The notes beneath the pieces are model-generated. The model was given only the letters and a program-made list of their open reading frames with translations. It was not told where the DNA came from and did not search any database. The translations under genes were made by a program, and so were the position numbers. A stretch of 64,000 nucleotides of DNA from Ctenosaura bakeri (lineage: Eukaryota > Chordata > Lepidosauria > Squamata > Iguanidae): contig CAOLHI010003124.1 of the NCBI GenBank assembly GCA_948474755.1, positions 124,001 to 188,000 of the forward strand, given 5' to 3'. Below are positions 53,919-63,799 of the stretch, in pieces. The first letter of the stretch is position 1; each line of letters starts with the position of its first letter.

Positions 53919-54339
53919 GGCCCTTTCCACACGGCATTTGCCATGTGAAAGGGCACCTGGAGCATAGTGCGATTGTGAGGAGTGATCTGCATGACGCACT
54001 CACAATCATACGACACTCCAGGGGCCAGCAGGCACCAATCGTGAACTTTTTCATTTTTGTCTGGAAGCGAAAAATGGTGCGCGATCGCTCATTGCTCCTG
54101 GGCTCCACATGCACTTAGCTGGCATGCGGAGCCTCCGGAGCCGCACCGGTCACACTTCCTGCCCCAGCACAGCCTGGGAAACTCCCAGGCTGCACTGCGG
54201 AAGGAAGAGGTAGGGCTCTTGTGCGAGCAGGCAGCTCGTGTGGAGCTGAAGCAGAAGGGACGCAAGAGCCTCTCACTGGAGGCTGCTTGCGCGATCCCCA
54301 CACCCCAGTGCCAGAAAAAGGTAAGGTACGGAAAGGGCT
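53919..54339 (-). mobile_element. Class B MITE, about 421 bp
   Basis: Starts GGCCCTTTCCACACGGCATT and ends GGTACGGAAAGGGCT. The interior is the opposite-strand match of 7543 and 22389: CATGACGCACTCACAATC, TTCATTTTTGTCTGGAAGCG, GCACAGCCTGGG and CTGCACTGCGGAAGGAAG. No clean 3-bp duplication is seen at the chosen ends. Confidence 0.8.
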
Positions 54340-54478
54340 GATATCTAAGCTCAGCTAATTTACACCGCTGTAACTGGTCATACTGTGATTTAACGCTCCT
54401 TCCCACTGTAATATCTAGAGATATCACTTATCCCCACTTGTGGAATCATGACTGTGTTTCTAAAGTTTCACAAGCTTT

Positions 54479-54631
54479 GGTCAGAGGGGTTTTTCCTTTG
54501 CCCTCCTCTGAAGCTGAGAGAGTACAACTTGCCCAAGGTCACCCACCGGGCTTCCATGGCTGAGTAGGGATTTGGAACCCGGTCTCCAGAGTCATAGCCC
54601 AATGCTCAAACCACTACACTGTGCTGGCTCT
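54479..54631 (-). mobile_element. Sauria-type SINE, minus strand, tail missing
   Basis: GGTCAGAGGGGTTTTTCCTT, CTGAAGCTGAGAGAGTACAA, CTTGCCCAAGGTCACCCACC and ACTACACTGTGCTGGCTC cover body to head. Confidence 0.8.
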
Positions 54632-54825
54632 TATAGCATTCATGCCAGCCAATATCTTCTAACATCTGCAAATCTAATTTTAAATCAAATCATGATTTCT
54701 ATTGGAATTGCCCCTAAAAGCACTTTAAAACCACAACAAAATCACCATTGCATTAGGTGCTGTATAAAATCAACACAAGAACCATCTTTGTTTGAAGGAC
54801 TGTATTCGCTATAAGGCCCTGTTCA

Positions 54826-55250
54826 AAGCCTAAAATGTCTTGGGGGAGGTCCTTCTCTTTGTCTCATTATTTCTCACATTTGATTTGTGGGAACAAGGGA
54901 GAAGGCCTTCTCTGTGGCTGCTCCCAGACTTTGGAACTCCCTCCCTAGGGAAGCCAAGATGGCTCTTTCCTTCCTCTCCTTCTGCCATCATGTGAAAACT
55001 TTCCTCTTCCAAAGGCTTTTAGGAATTGCCTGTGATGGGCTTTTTTGACTGTACGCTGTTCTGCTGATTTTTATATTTTCTTTTAACAAATTTTGAAGTC
55101 TCTGGACTGCTTAACAGTTTTTCAAGTAATATGTCTGTGCTTGTGTGAATTTTTAATCTGTAGTGTTTTTTGTAATTTATAAGCTGCCTTGAGTTCCATT
55201 GTTAGGGGAAAAAAGACAGAATATAAATGAACAACAACAACAACAACAAT
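54826..55250 (+). mobile_element. L2 LINE 3' end
   Basis: GGAGAAGGCCTTCTCTGTGG and CTGCTCCCAGACTTTGGAAC with TCCCTCCCTAGGGAAGC encode the L2 block E-K-A-F-S-V-A-A-P-R-L-W-N-S-L-P in degraded form. The 3' UTR follows, then TAAGCTGCCTTGAGTTCCAT, AGACAGAATATAAATGAA and (CAA)n. It is 5'-truncated and clearly L2. Confidence 0.85.
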
Positions 55251-55833
55251 TGCTGCTAGTTGAGCCTTCATGAGCTTAATGCATCTCAATACTGAAGAAC
55301 ACTGGCATTATTCTTGCCCTGCTTTAGTGCTGAAGCCAATTAAATATGGTCATCCTGACATTCTTCTCCTATGAGAGTCTGTGGGCTTCTCTGTACACAT
55401 ACAGAAACTTTTCTTTCTCCCAGAACATTCTTCTTACCAGTCATGTCACTAGGTGACCTAATTCCTTCATTCGCACACATTTATTTTTAGTGAATGTCAG
55501 ATAAAATAAGAGCATCATTGTGCAGAAAAGAACAAATCAAAGGCCTAGACTTTCTTTCTAGATGTGCCCACTCTGTGGGGAAATTAACACTGATTTATAA
55601 TTACAACATCACTGATAATAATTCTCTCTGAGGGGGAAAATGGTTATATTTCAAGGCCAGGGAATCAACTGAACACTGTTCCAAAGAATATAAACCCCAA
55701 AACTAGGTCTTCTCAGTTGAATATTTTAAATATATAATAGGATAAAGCAAAACTTCTCTTTTCTAGCATGGGAAGACAGATATTCCATTTACTATCATCA
55801 GTGGTAACTAATGCTCTCCATATTTGATTCTGA
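55251..55833. other. No gene or recognised repeat
   Basis: Mixed sequence without a recognised feature. Confidence 0.4.
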
Positions 55834-55919
55834 GATGCTAACAATTAATCTCTCTCTCTCTGTATGTATGTATGTGTAGATCGATTGATCAATCAATAGA
55901 TAGATTAATTGTTAACATC
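55834..55919. repeat. 18-bp inverted repeat enclosing a microsatellite
   Basis: GATGCTAACAATTAATCT at 55834-55851 pairs with AGATTAATTGTTAACATC at 55902-55919 with one mismatch. The loop holds (TC)n, (TATG)n and the self-complementary GATCGATTGATCAATC. Confidence 0.85.
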
Positions 55920-55940
55920 AGATGTTATATAGCACTATAG

Positions 55941-56146
55941 TACTATATTTCACTACACAGCATTATAGCATTATATTCTACTTTAACTATCATATGGAAT
56001 CCTGGGTTTTGTAGTTTGGTGAGTCTGTAGAGCTCTCTGGCTGAGAAAACTAACTGTACCTCCATAATCTATAAATCCTAGGAATCCATAACTGCCACAG
56101 CAGTTAAAATGAAATAGTGCTATAATTGTACAGCATGACAGGGCCC
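55941..56146. mobile_element. Class D palindromic MITE
   Basis: CATTATAGCATTATATTCTA with CTTTAACTATCATATGGAAT faces CATAACTGCCACAGCAGTTA with AAATAGTGCTATAATTG. The right terminus is GACAGGGCCC. The centre is TTTGGTGAGTCTGTAGAGCT, CTCTGGCTGAGAAAAC. Confidence 0.65.
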
Positions 56147-56191
56147 TAAGTCAGTTCACTTTCCAGAGAAAATTAGACCAGAATGTCATGG

Positions 56192-56391
56192 GGCCTTTCT
56201 GCGCTACAGTTATAGTGCTATTATTCCACTTTCAACATCCTGTGGAATTCTGGGATTTGTAGTTTACTGAGGCCAAAGAGCTCTCTGGCTGAGAATTCTG
56301 AATGTGCCTCCCTAAACTGAAAATCCCAGGATTCCGTAGGATGTTGAAAGTGGAATAATAGCACTATAACAGTGTAGAGCAGAAGTGGTCC
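56192..56391. mobile_element. Class A MITE, 200 bp, TGG target duplication
   Basis: Starts GGCCTTTCTGCGCTACAGTT and ends AGCAGAAGTGGTCC. With these boundaries TGG flanks both sides. The arms pair through TATTATTCCACTTTCAACAT and GATGTTGAAAGTGGAATAAT. Confidence 0.8.
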
Positions 56392-56514
56392 TGGTCTGAT
56401 TTTTCACTGGGGTTGTGTGTAGGGTGCATATTCTACTTGCTGTGACAACTGGTATGTTTCTAGTTTTTAAAATAAACATTTTTACGTATAATGCCTTGTA
56501 CTGCATGTATCTTA

Positions 56515-56840
56515 GGCCATTTCCGCACTAGACTGTTATAGCGCAATGATTCCACTTTCAACATCCTATGTAATCCTGGGTTTTGTAGTTTTGGGAGGGG
56601 CCTATTATAGCACAATGATTCCACTTTCAACATTCTATGGAATCCAGGGGTTTGCAATTTCAGGAGGGGCCAGTAGGCCAGTAGAATTCCTGTGGAATTC
56701 TGGGATTTGTAGTTTACTGAGGCCAAAGAGCTCTCTGGCTGAGAATTCTAAATGCGCCTCCCTAAACTGCAAACCTTAGGATTCGATAAGAGGTTGAAAG
56801 TGGAATAATATCACTATAACAGTCTAATGAGGAAATTGCC
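56515..56840. mobile_element. Class A MITE, composite, 326 bp, TTA target duplication
   Basis: Flanked by TTA at 56512-56514 and 56841-56843. Its left side holds two head-to-tail left arms (each with CAATGATTCCACTTTCAACA and GGGAGGGGCC or CAGGAGGGGCC), then a right half of the standard type (TGGAATTCTGGGATTTGTAG to AGGAAATTGCC). It looks like a partial duplication plus a join between the type seen at 12925 and the type seen at 23650, moved as one unit. Confidence 0.8.
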
Positions 56841-57777
56841 TTAGAGATCATTTTCTCTGGCATAGAACTCACTGTTAAAATCTTGGGAAGTGACTTTCTC
56901 AGGAGTCTTCGTCTCCAGAAGCACCACTGTACTAGCAGTTCAAGCAAGGTCTACTTAGCAGTAGCACTATAGATTTTTTTTTTTTAAAAAAGACATACAT
57001 TAGAGAAGCTTTCCAAGCATCATTGAACACCTTTTGGTGACTGAGTAGGACTTTTCTTTTTAATTATCTTTGTGCTTTGAATGTGTTTTTATTAATGACA
57101 TGCTGTGTGGACAATATTGATTTTTTTAGAAGGACATTGCTGGTGACTGGGGAAAAAATGGATTAAATTAGTGGGAATAGTGAAATTTGTAGGAATAGTT
57201 GCCCCCTTCTGAGGTATGTAATCTGAAAAATTTCAGACAAATAGGTGCAACTTGGGGTGGTGTGGGGAGAGTAATATTTGGGAGTATTAAAAGGAGATTC
57301 ACTTCTTTTCCTATTGTTTTGTGTACAATTTGTATGAAAACAACACATATTGTAGAGTTGCTTCTAGGAGCTCACCAGAAAAAAATTTGTCTGAAGACTA
57401 TTTGTATGTCTGGAAAGAAATTGTGCAAGGAAAAATTTCAGACTATTTCTCTAAAAGCTATTTGAATATCTGGAAGGAAATTGTGCAAGGAATTTTTTAA
57501 AAGTTTTTTTCTGTGGGGAGGTAGAAGCCAATTTGTATCTACCACAAACTGGTCAGTTTATAGACAAATATGAGCCAATTGCCCCCTATGTTCCCAAATC
57601 CTCTGGACCCTGAAAATTAAATTAACATTTTGGGAATATAACATCACACAATGATAAACTATCTCTCTTTGAGTGGTAGTTTAGCCTTTAATGCCCTCTG
57701 CCATCCAGCCATTTCCAATCCCCCCAATCATCTCCAAACCAGGAAGGACAAACCAGTAGATTTCCAGACCCTTCTCA
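56841..57777. other. No gene; one tandem duplication
   Basis: Apart from the 60-bp duplication listed separately, only a poly-T/poly-A stretch near 56977-56990 stands out. Confidence 0.4.
57391..57500 (+). repeat. 60-bp tandem duplication
   Basis: CTATTTG[TA]AT[GA]TCTGGAA[AG]GAAATTGTGCAAGGAA begins at 57398 and again at 57458, exactly 60 bp apart, with about three differences in 35 bases. Confidence 0.85.
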
Positions 57778-57971
57778 GGCCATTTCCGCACTACATTGTC
57801 ATAGTGCTATTAGTCCACTTTCAACATCCTATGGAATTCTGGGGCTTGTAGTTTACTGAGGCCAAAGATCTCTCTGGCTGAGAATTCTAAATGCCCGTCC
57901 CTAAACTGCAAACCCCAGGATTCCATAGGATGTTGAAAGTGGAATACTAGCACTATAACAGTGTAGTATGG
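57778..57971. mobile_element. Class A MITE with damaged right end
   Basis: Starts GGCCATTTCCGCACTACATT after TCA. The right arm runs to CACTATAACAGTGTAGTATG and then loses the GGAAATGGCC end. The arms otherwise match closely (CAACATCCTATGGAATTCTG and CAGGATTCCATAGGATGTTG). Confidence 0.8.
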
Positions 57972-59372
57972 TTTGTTTCTCTTTTTAGGTTCACCAACTA
58001 TTCAAAGGAAGCCACAAATATCTGAATAAAGAATCACTGAGTAACAGCAGCTTAAAGAGGCTGAACTGCTTGCAACTGTTTTGTACTCAGCCAGAACATA
58101 TCTTAAATTTCTCCTTCCGGCAGTTTAGATCATATCAAAAATTCAAGGAGACTGCAAGGGTGTCGGTAGGCACTGAAGCTGTTTCAATAAGGAAGTTAAT
58201 ATGTTCCCTCTATATATCTGTGGTCCCATCTTCTTTCTCCATTTCTATTTTGATTTTGTTGGATTGTTATATATTATTTAAAATTCTTTAATTAAAATTC
58301 TTTAATTCTGTTGGCATTTGTGCTGTTCATTGTAACAACATGCTCTAACAGTTTACAGGTAAGAGCTCGGACACATATGGCCAAGCAACATTGGAATGTG
58401 GTCAGGATGACAAAAGGTGTTAATGAAGAAGAACCCACAAGGTTGGAGACCATGCAGCAGTTTGCTGTTGCCTGAATCTACTAGGAAGGGCAAGAGTTAA
58501 CCTTCTCCTTTGTTCTCCCCATTGCTGTGTTAATTGAGTTCAAACTGCTTTTGCACTTTGAACTTGGTTCCCACCAATTGAAAAACTGAGCACAAAGGGG
58601 TAAGTGGGAGAAGGACAGAGAACCTGGGACATTTTAAAAACTGCTGGAAAAAGTGGGATGGCAGAGGATTGGGACTGTCCCTGCCAAATTAGGGCAGTTG
58701 GAAGGTATGTTGTATCCCATTCCATTTTTAGATCCAAGGCAGGATTAAAAGAAGGAAAGAAAAAAAGAAAAGAAAAGAAGAAGCAGGTTTAGGATGCTCC
58801 AGGAGACCATGATATATACTCAGTGTTAATTTTCCTTTAGGCCGTGTTTGAATTAAAGAGAATGGCATACAGTAGGAGTGACGAGTTGTGTACTGGAGAA
58901 TGGAATAACAGATTGATAAAAGTAAGATGCAGACAGAGACATAAGCCTGATGCTAGATGGGTCTTAGTGCAACTCTATTTTATCATAACACAAAAGGCAC
59001 TAGGAGAAAAGAGGTGAGTTCTGCCATTGTGACTGACTGTGCACAAGATAAGCCTTTTCAACAGGTTGTTTTGTTTGTAATGAATTAATTAAATCATTAG
59101 AATTTCAAGCAGATCAGAGCAAGTCTACAAGTCTGATTTCTTGATAAGGTTGAATAGTTACTTTGCTGGTTTTGCTTTTGCTCCTACAATCACAAGATTA
59201 TGGTTCACAATGTAGAAAGGGTAAAATTTAGAAGCATATATCATGATAAAGTTCTCACCAAAGACAGATGCCAGCTTCAGTGTTCTCCCAATCTGTAGAA
59301 AAATATTGAGCCTCAAAGATCAAGGGAAAATATCTCTCGTTGTTTGTGGAACTATGTGTGGATGTAAACATA
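57972..59372. other. No gene; purine tract
   Basis: 58753-58790 is a run of A and G (GGAAAGAAAAAAAGAAAAGA). Short open frames have no recognisable domain. No repeat family is recognised. Confidence 0.4.
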
Positions 59373-59782
59373 GGCCCTTTCCACAGCTTACCTGGGTCCA
59401 GGGGTCATCCCAGCATCATCCTGGCAGTGGCTTTGCTGTGATGGGAGTGCAGATGCCAATGCTTCCCTCCACACTAGCTTGCTCACTGCAGAAAGAAGCA
59501 TGATGGCCCCACTTCTTCCTGACACAGGACAACTAGGTACTGACTCAGCCTGTACTGGGGCAGTAAGTGCAGCCATTGTACTTCCAGGGCCTCTGCAGCT
59601 AAGGTAAGTGTGGGTGTGTGGTGGGATGGCAGCATGATCACTGGTCATTGATGGGGAAACCCTGTCAATGATTTGTGACACAATCATGCTGTGTGGGGAT
59701 GGGACAAGGACAGAGCCACAAAAACATGGAGCATAAGTGTTGTCATGGTCCCGTCCTTCTCCCATCCCCATAGGAAAGGGCC
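59373..59782 (+). mobile_element. Class B MITE, 410 bp, ATA target duplication
   Basis: Starts GGCCCTTTCCACAGCTTACC and ends CCATAGGAAAGGGCC, with ATA on both sides. The interior has CATCCTGGCAGTGGCTTTGC, GGTCATTGATGGGGAAACCC and AATGATTTGTGACACAATCA. The 170-codon minus-strand frame inside it is not a gene: it overlaps the element from end to end and is absent in the sister copies. Confidence 0.85.
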
Positions 59783-60356
59783 ATAGTTGTAAATGCACAG
59801 AACATGTGAGGAGGCATTTACTGCTTATATGGTACCAAAGTATGGTTGATATCTTAGGCATATTTTGATGCACAAAGGAAGGTGTAAGTGCTTTAAACAC
59901 ACTTTTAAGTCAAGGTGTTTTTATTCCAGAACAAACCATGAGCTTAGTGAAATTGCTATCCAGAATAAGGATGAATTAATCACAAATCCATAATTTGTAC
60001 AGATGCATTTCTCACCCTAGGCCACCTCTCTTTCATCTCAAACTACTTAGTTACTTGCAAATAATTCCTTTCCCCAGTAACAAAAATGTATCCAAATGAC
60101 ATCATGATTGTAACTTAACAAAGGATACATTTTTCAAATTATAATTTTAACTTTAATTTAATTATTTATAAGGACATGGCCCCACAAATGTTGAAGAGCT
60201 GCCTGTGCTATGCCTCATGCCATTGTCTCAAAAGACATTCAGGGGTTTTTTAAATAGTAATTTTAATAACTTCTGTGAAGTGTTGAATTTTTTTTTAAAT
60301 GACTGTAGCATTATCTGACTATAACTGTGATTAGTTGGTTTCCAAGTTTTATTTGT

Positions 60357-60405
<49 letters not shown>

Positions 60406-60806
60406 ATTCCAGTTAATTTATTGTAGTGGCTATGATAAATACATGACACACACACACACACACAGTACAAAATACAGCAAAATGATATTGTGGGCAGTAT
60501 CAAATAATGTTATAGTCAATAATATAAGAGAATTTCAAAATTTCCAACATGAAAATCAAATTAATACCCTGAGTCCTCAAGACAATTTATGGCAATTTTA
60601 TCTAACTCTTTCCTTCTAATCTTTTTTTGCAGTGAAAGCAAAAAGCCACTTTGTGGGTCATATAGCCATTGGTATCGCTCAAAACAAATTGAATCAATTC
60701 TGCAAGAGAGTTCCTACTTTTATAAGTCAGCAAAGGCCTCAATACAAGGGAGAGATTAATATGTAGTGAATAATGCCTTCCACCTGACATTGGCTACAAA
60801 CACATA
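59783..60806. other. No gene; two dinucleotide repeats
   Basis: 60353-60402 is (GT)14 followed by (GA)11, and 60446-60464 is (CA)n. Otherwise AT-rich with no exon-like signal. Confidence 0.5.
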
Positions 60807-61215
60807 GGCCCTTTCCACAATACATCGTCATCCCGCATTGGGGACAGAAGAAGGACAGGACTCGGACAATGCTTATGCATGACATCATCTGTGTCCCATT
60901 GTTCTCCTGCATGATTGCACCACAAATCATTGATGGGTTTTACCTGTTAATGACCTGTGATCACACAGTGCCCCCCTCGCTGCCCTCCTGCACTTACTTG
61001 AGCTGTGGAGGGTCAGGAAGTGCAATGGCCATGCTTCCCACCCCTGCGCAGCCTGGGACAGTGCTTGGTTTGCTGTGGAAGGAAGAGGCATGGCCATTGT
61101 GCCTCTTCCATTCCCACAGGCAGCCAGTGCAGAGGGGAGTGCTCCTGTCACACTGCCCTCCTGGGAGAGGCTCTACTGGGATGCCGCTAGCATCAGGTGG
61201 GGTGCAGAAAGGGTC
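60807..61215 (-). mobile_element. Class B MITE, 409 bp, ATA target duplication
   Basis: Starts GGCCCTTTCCACAATACATC and ends GCAGAAAGGGTC with ATA on both sides. Opposite orientation to 59373: it opens with CCCGCATTGGGGACAGAAGA, CCACAAATCATTGATGGGTT and TTAATGACCTGTGATCAC. The element directly adjoins a class D copy on its right. Confidence 0.85.
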
Positions 61216-61218
61216 ATA

Positions 61219-61425
61219 GTCTGTTTTCAACTATGATTCTACTTTAACTGCTGTGGCTGCATCCTGTGGGATCCTGAGTTTTGTAGTTTTGGGAGGCACA
61301 AGAACTCTCCAGCTGATAATTCTAAATAAAACTCCCTAAACTGCAAATCCCAGGATTCCAAAGGATGTTGTCATGTCAATTAAAGTGGAATCATAGCACT
61401 ATAACAGGGTAGTGTGAAATGGCCC
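61219..61425. mobile_element. Class D palindromic MITE
   Basis: TATGATTCTACTTTAACTGC with TGTGGCTGCATCCTGTGG pairs with GATGTTGTCATGTCAATTAA and AGTGGAATCATAGCACTATA. The right terminus is GGGTAGTGTGAAATGGCCC. The left terminus is unclear at the class B junction; the class B copy may have inserted into it. Confidence 0.75.
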
Positions 61426-62522
61426 AGAAAGCAAGTGCAAGCTTGCAGAGAAAATTTGGTTACAGTTTGTAGAGTGAGCTAGTTGTATGTATTATTCTTA
61501 CTGTTGTTATAGACTGGATTCTACATTCTGGGTATATTTGCAAATTTAAGCCTTTGAAATGAGTTAATAACAATATATTGTGACACAGATCTCAAGTGTG
61601 TGTCTGGTGTCTCCATATAGTAAACAGCAAATGTCTTTGTGTTAGACAGTGAAAAAAAGTACAAGCTCCCAATCTGTTTCTGGGTCTGTTTTATTTTGAT
61701 ATCATATGATACCCTCGTGGACCATCCAGTGTCAGCAAAAGTGAGATGATGCAGCCTTGTGAGGTGCTGCTAGCATCCTCTTCGTCAAATAAACAGTTCT
61801 GCTGACTTTCATGGGAGTAATCACGAGAGCTTAGTGCAGGTGTACAAACTAACCTTGTGTCATTTCCGCTCTTGAATGAATGGCAGAACTCGCAGATAAA
61901 GCAGAAATGCTTGGGGATGTAATTCACTAAAAACTAGTTTGGGCAAGCATTACTCATGCAATAAGGCCTTACTAACACACATTCTCGTCCTTAATGAATG
62001 ACTAATTGCTCAGAAAAATATAAGCAAGAGTATACAGAATTCCTTGGGCCGGAAGGGGGTTTGGCAAGCAGAAGCTGATAAAAGAATGCAGCTAAGAAGT
62101 CCTTGCAAGTCGGCATAGGCTATTCAGAAGGTGATGGGGAAGGGAGTGGTATGCCTCTCATTCTCTTTCAAAGATAGCCTGTGAGGAGTGGCATGTGGTA
62201 CCTGCAGCATTAGAGTCAAATTCATTGCCAGGTAGAACTAGGCAAATCATAATTGCATTTTATTCAATATTTAAAGTGTGATTACAAAAGAAAAGAAAAA
62301 GAAACAGAAGAAAGTAAAGAGAAAATAACAAGAAAAAATGGAGGTAAGGGATGGGATATGAACAAGGGCTATGCATATGCATTAATAAAATGTGACCTTA
62401 TTTCCCAAAGTTATCTTGTCTTGCAACGGACATCTATAAAATATGTATTCATGTATAGATAAAGCAGTAAGATCTTCTGATCATTGAACACTGGATGGTG
62501 AATATTTATCTTTCCTGCCTTG
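61426..62522. other. No gene or recognised repeat
   Basis: No exon-like or repeat signal is recognised. This is one of the longer apparently single-copy stretches. Confidence 0.4.
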
Positions 62523-62545
62523 GAATGAATGAATGAATGAATGAA

Positions 62546-62608
<63 letters not shown>

Positions 62609-62612
62609 ATCT
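62523..62612 (+). repeat. GAAT and ATCT microsatellite, left part
   Basis: About six GAAT units lead into about sixteen ATCT units, ending ATATCT just before the LTR. Confidence 0.95.
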
Positions 62613-63506
62613 TGTTACTGCAGTTTAGGCCTACTTGGAGATACCCCCAGATAACATTTTGATATCAGAATTTGGCTCTCTTCTACCACCCCTCTCCACG
62701 TGTTTGAGAGGCCCCCGGACAAGCACAGATTAGGCTCGGCCACTAATTGCTGGACGTTCCATTCTCCACCCAGGCAGGCCAGAAATAGCCAGATCCTTGC
62801 TTTAGGTGACCTCTCTGCAAACACCTTCATTATGTATGCACGCTGTTTACAAAGGACTCCCTGCCCCGAGCAGGCACCCTGGCAAGCTGAATACTCAACT
62901 GCCAAGCACTCGGCATTTGCATACCGGCTAACTCTTTGTCAATTCGGACTTAATCATGTTAAATTCTGATCTTTCCAAAGCTTTGTCCCGCTCCTAAATC
63001 GCATTGTTTCCCCCAAGTACGGCATAGCCTGCAGTCACATTTTCCTCTATAAAAACCCCTGATTCCGAGACCATCCTCAGATTGCTCCCGAGTTCCAGAC
63101 TGCGTTGCTGCTGCTTTGCTTGGTGAGCTTCCCCTCAGCTCCACGTGCTGAGATACATCGCACCCCAGGTTCGCTCTCTATCTTCTTTCTGGGCTCCAGG
63201 AACAGGTTCCGTATCACCCGAATCAACTGTCCCTCTGAAAATCCCACTATCATACTCAAACCTTTATTTTCCTTAGTTATCTGTGTGCGTATGTTGCTTA
63301 CATTGTGTGCCTGTATTTAATAAAGATCATTCATTTATTTCCAACATGGTTTGCTTCTTGACTTGGCCTGACCCCGTAAACATTGGGTTACAAGATCCTG
63401 CTGCGTTACCCTGCCTCTCGTAGTGCTCTTGACTAATTTCCCCATCTTTTGTAATTGTAAGGTTATTTAGGTGTCCCTACCGGGACCCCCAGTAAACAGG
63501 GTAACC
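62613..63506 (+). mobile_element. Solo LTR, 894 bp, inside an ATCT microsatellite
   Basis: Starts TGTTACTGCAGTTTAGGC and ends AAACAGGGTAACC (last base changed from A). ATCT flanks both sides, but the target is itself ATCT repeat, so the duplication cannot be distinguished from the repeat. TATA motif at 63048 (CTCTATAAAAACCCC), AATAAA at 63319. Confidence 0.85.

Positions 63507-63569
<63 letters not shown>
63507..63569 (+). repeat. ATCT microsatellite, right part
   Basis: About fifteen ATCT units with no interruption, in phase with the left block across the LTR. Confidence 0.95.
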
Positions 63570-63592
63570 AATGGAACATTAAACAGATGTAG

Positions 63593-63799
63593 AGAGAGAC
63601 AGCATAGTATAGTGGTTTGATCATTGGACTACAACCCTGGAGACCAGGATTTGAGTCCCTGCTCATCCATGGAAACCCACCTGGTGAACTTGAGCACATC
63701 ACATACACACACTGAGCCCCTGAAAACCCCATGATAGTTTTGCCTTAGGCTCACTGTAAGTCAAAAATCACTTGAAGGCACACAGCAAAAACAACAAAA
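63593..63799 (+). mobile_element. Sauria-type SINE
   Basis: AGCATAGTATAGTGGTTTGA, CAGGATTTGAGTCCCTGCTC, CACCTGGTGAACTTGAGCAC, TTAGGCTCACTGTAAGTCAA and then (CAA)-like tail. Full length. Confidence 0.85.

Noticed and set aside
59388..59900. Minus-strand open frame of 170 codons
   Set aside because: It covers a class B MITE with clear ends and ATA duplication. The sister elements at 48712 and 60807 do not keep this frame.
62523..63569. Two ATCT arrays as a CRISPR-like or satellite structure
   Set aside because: They are a tetranucleotide microsatellite split by an LTR; there are no spacers.
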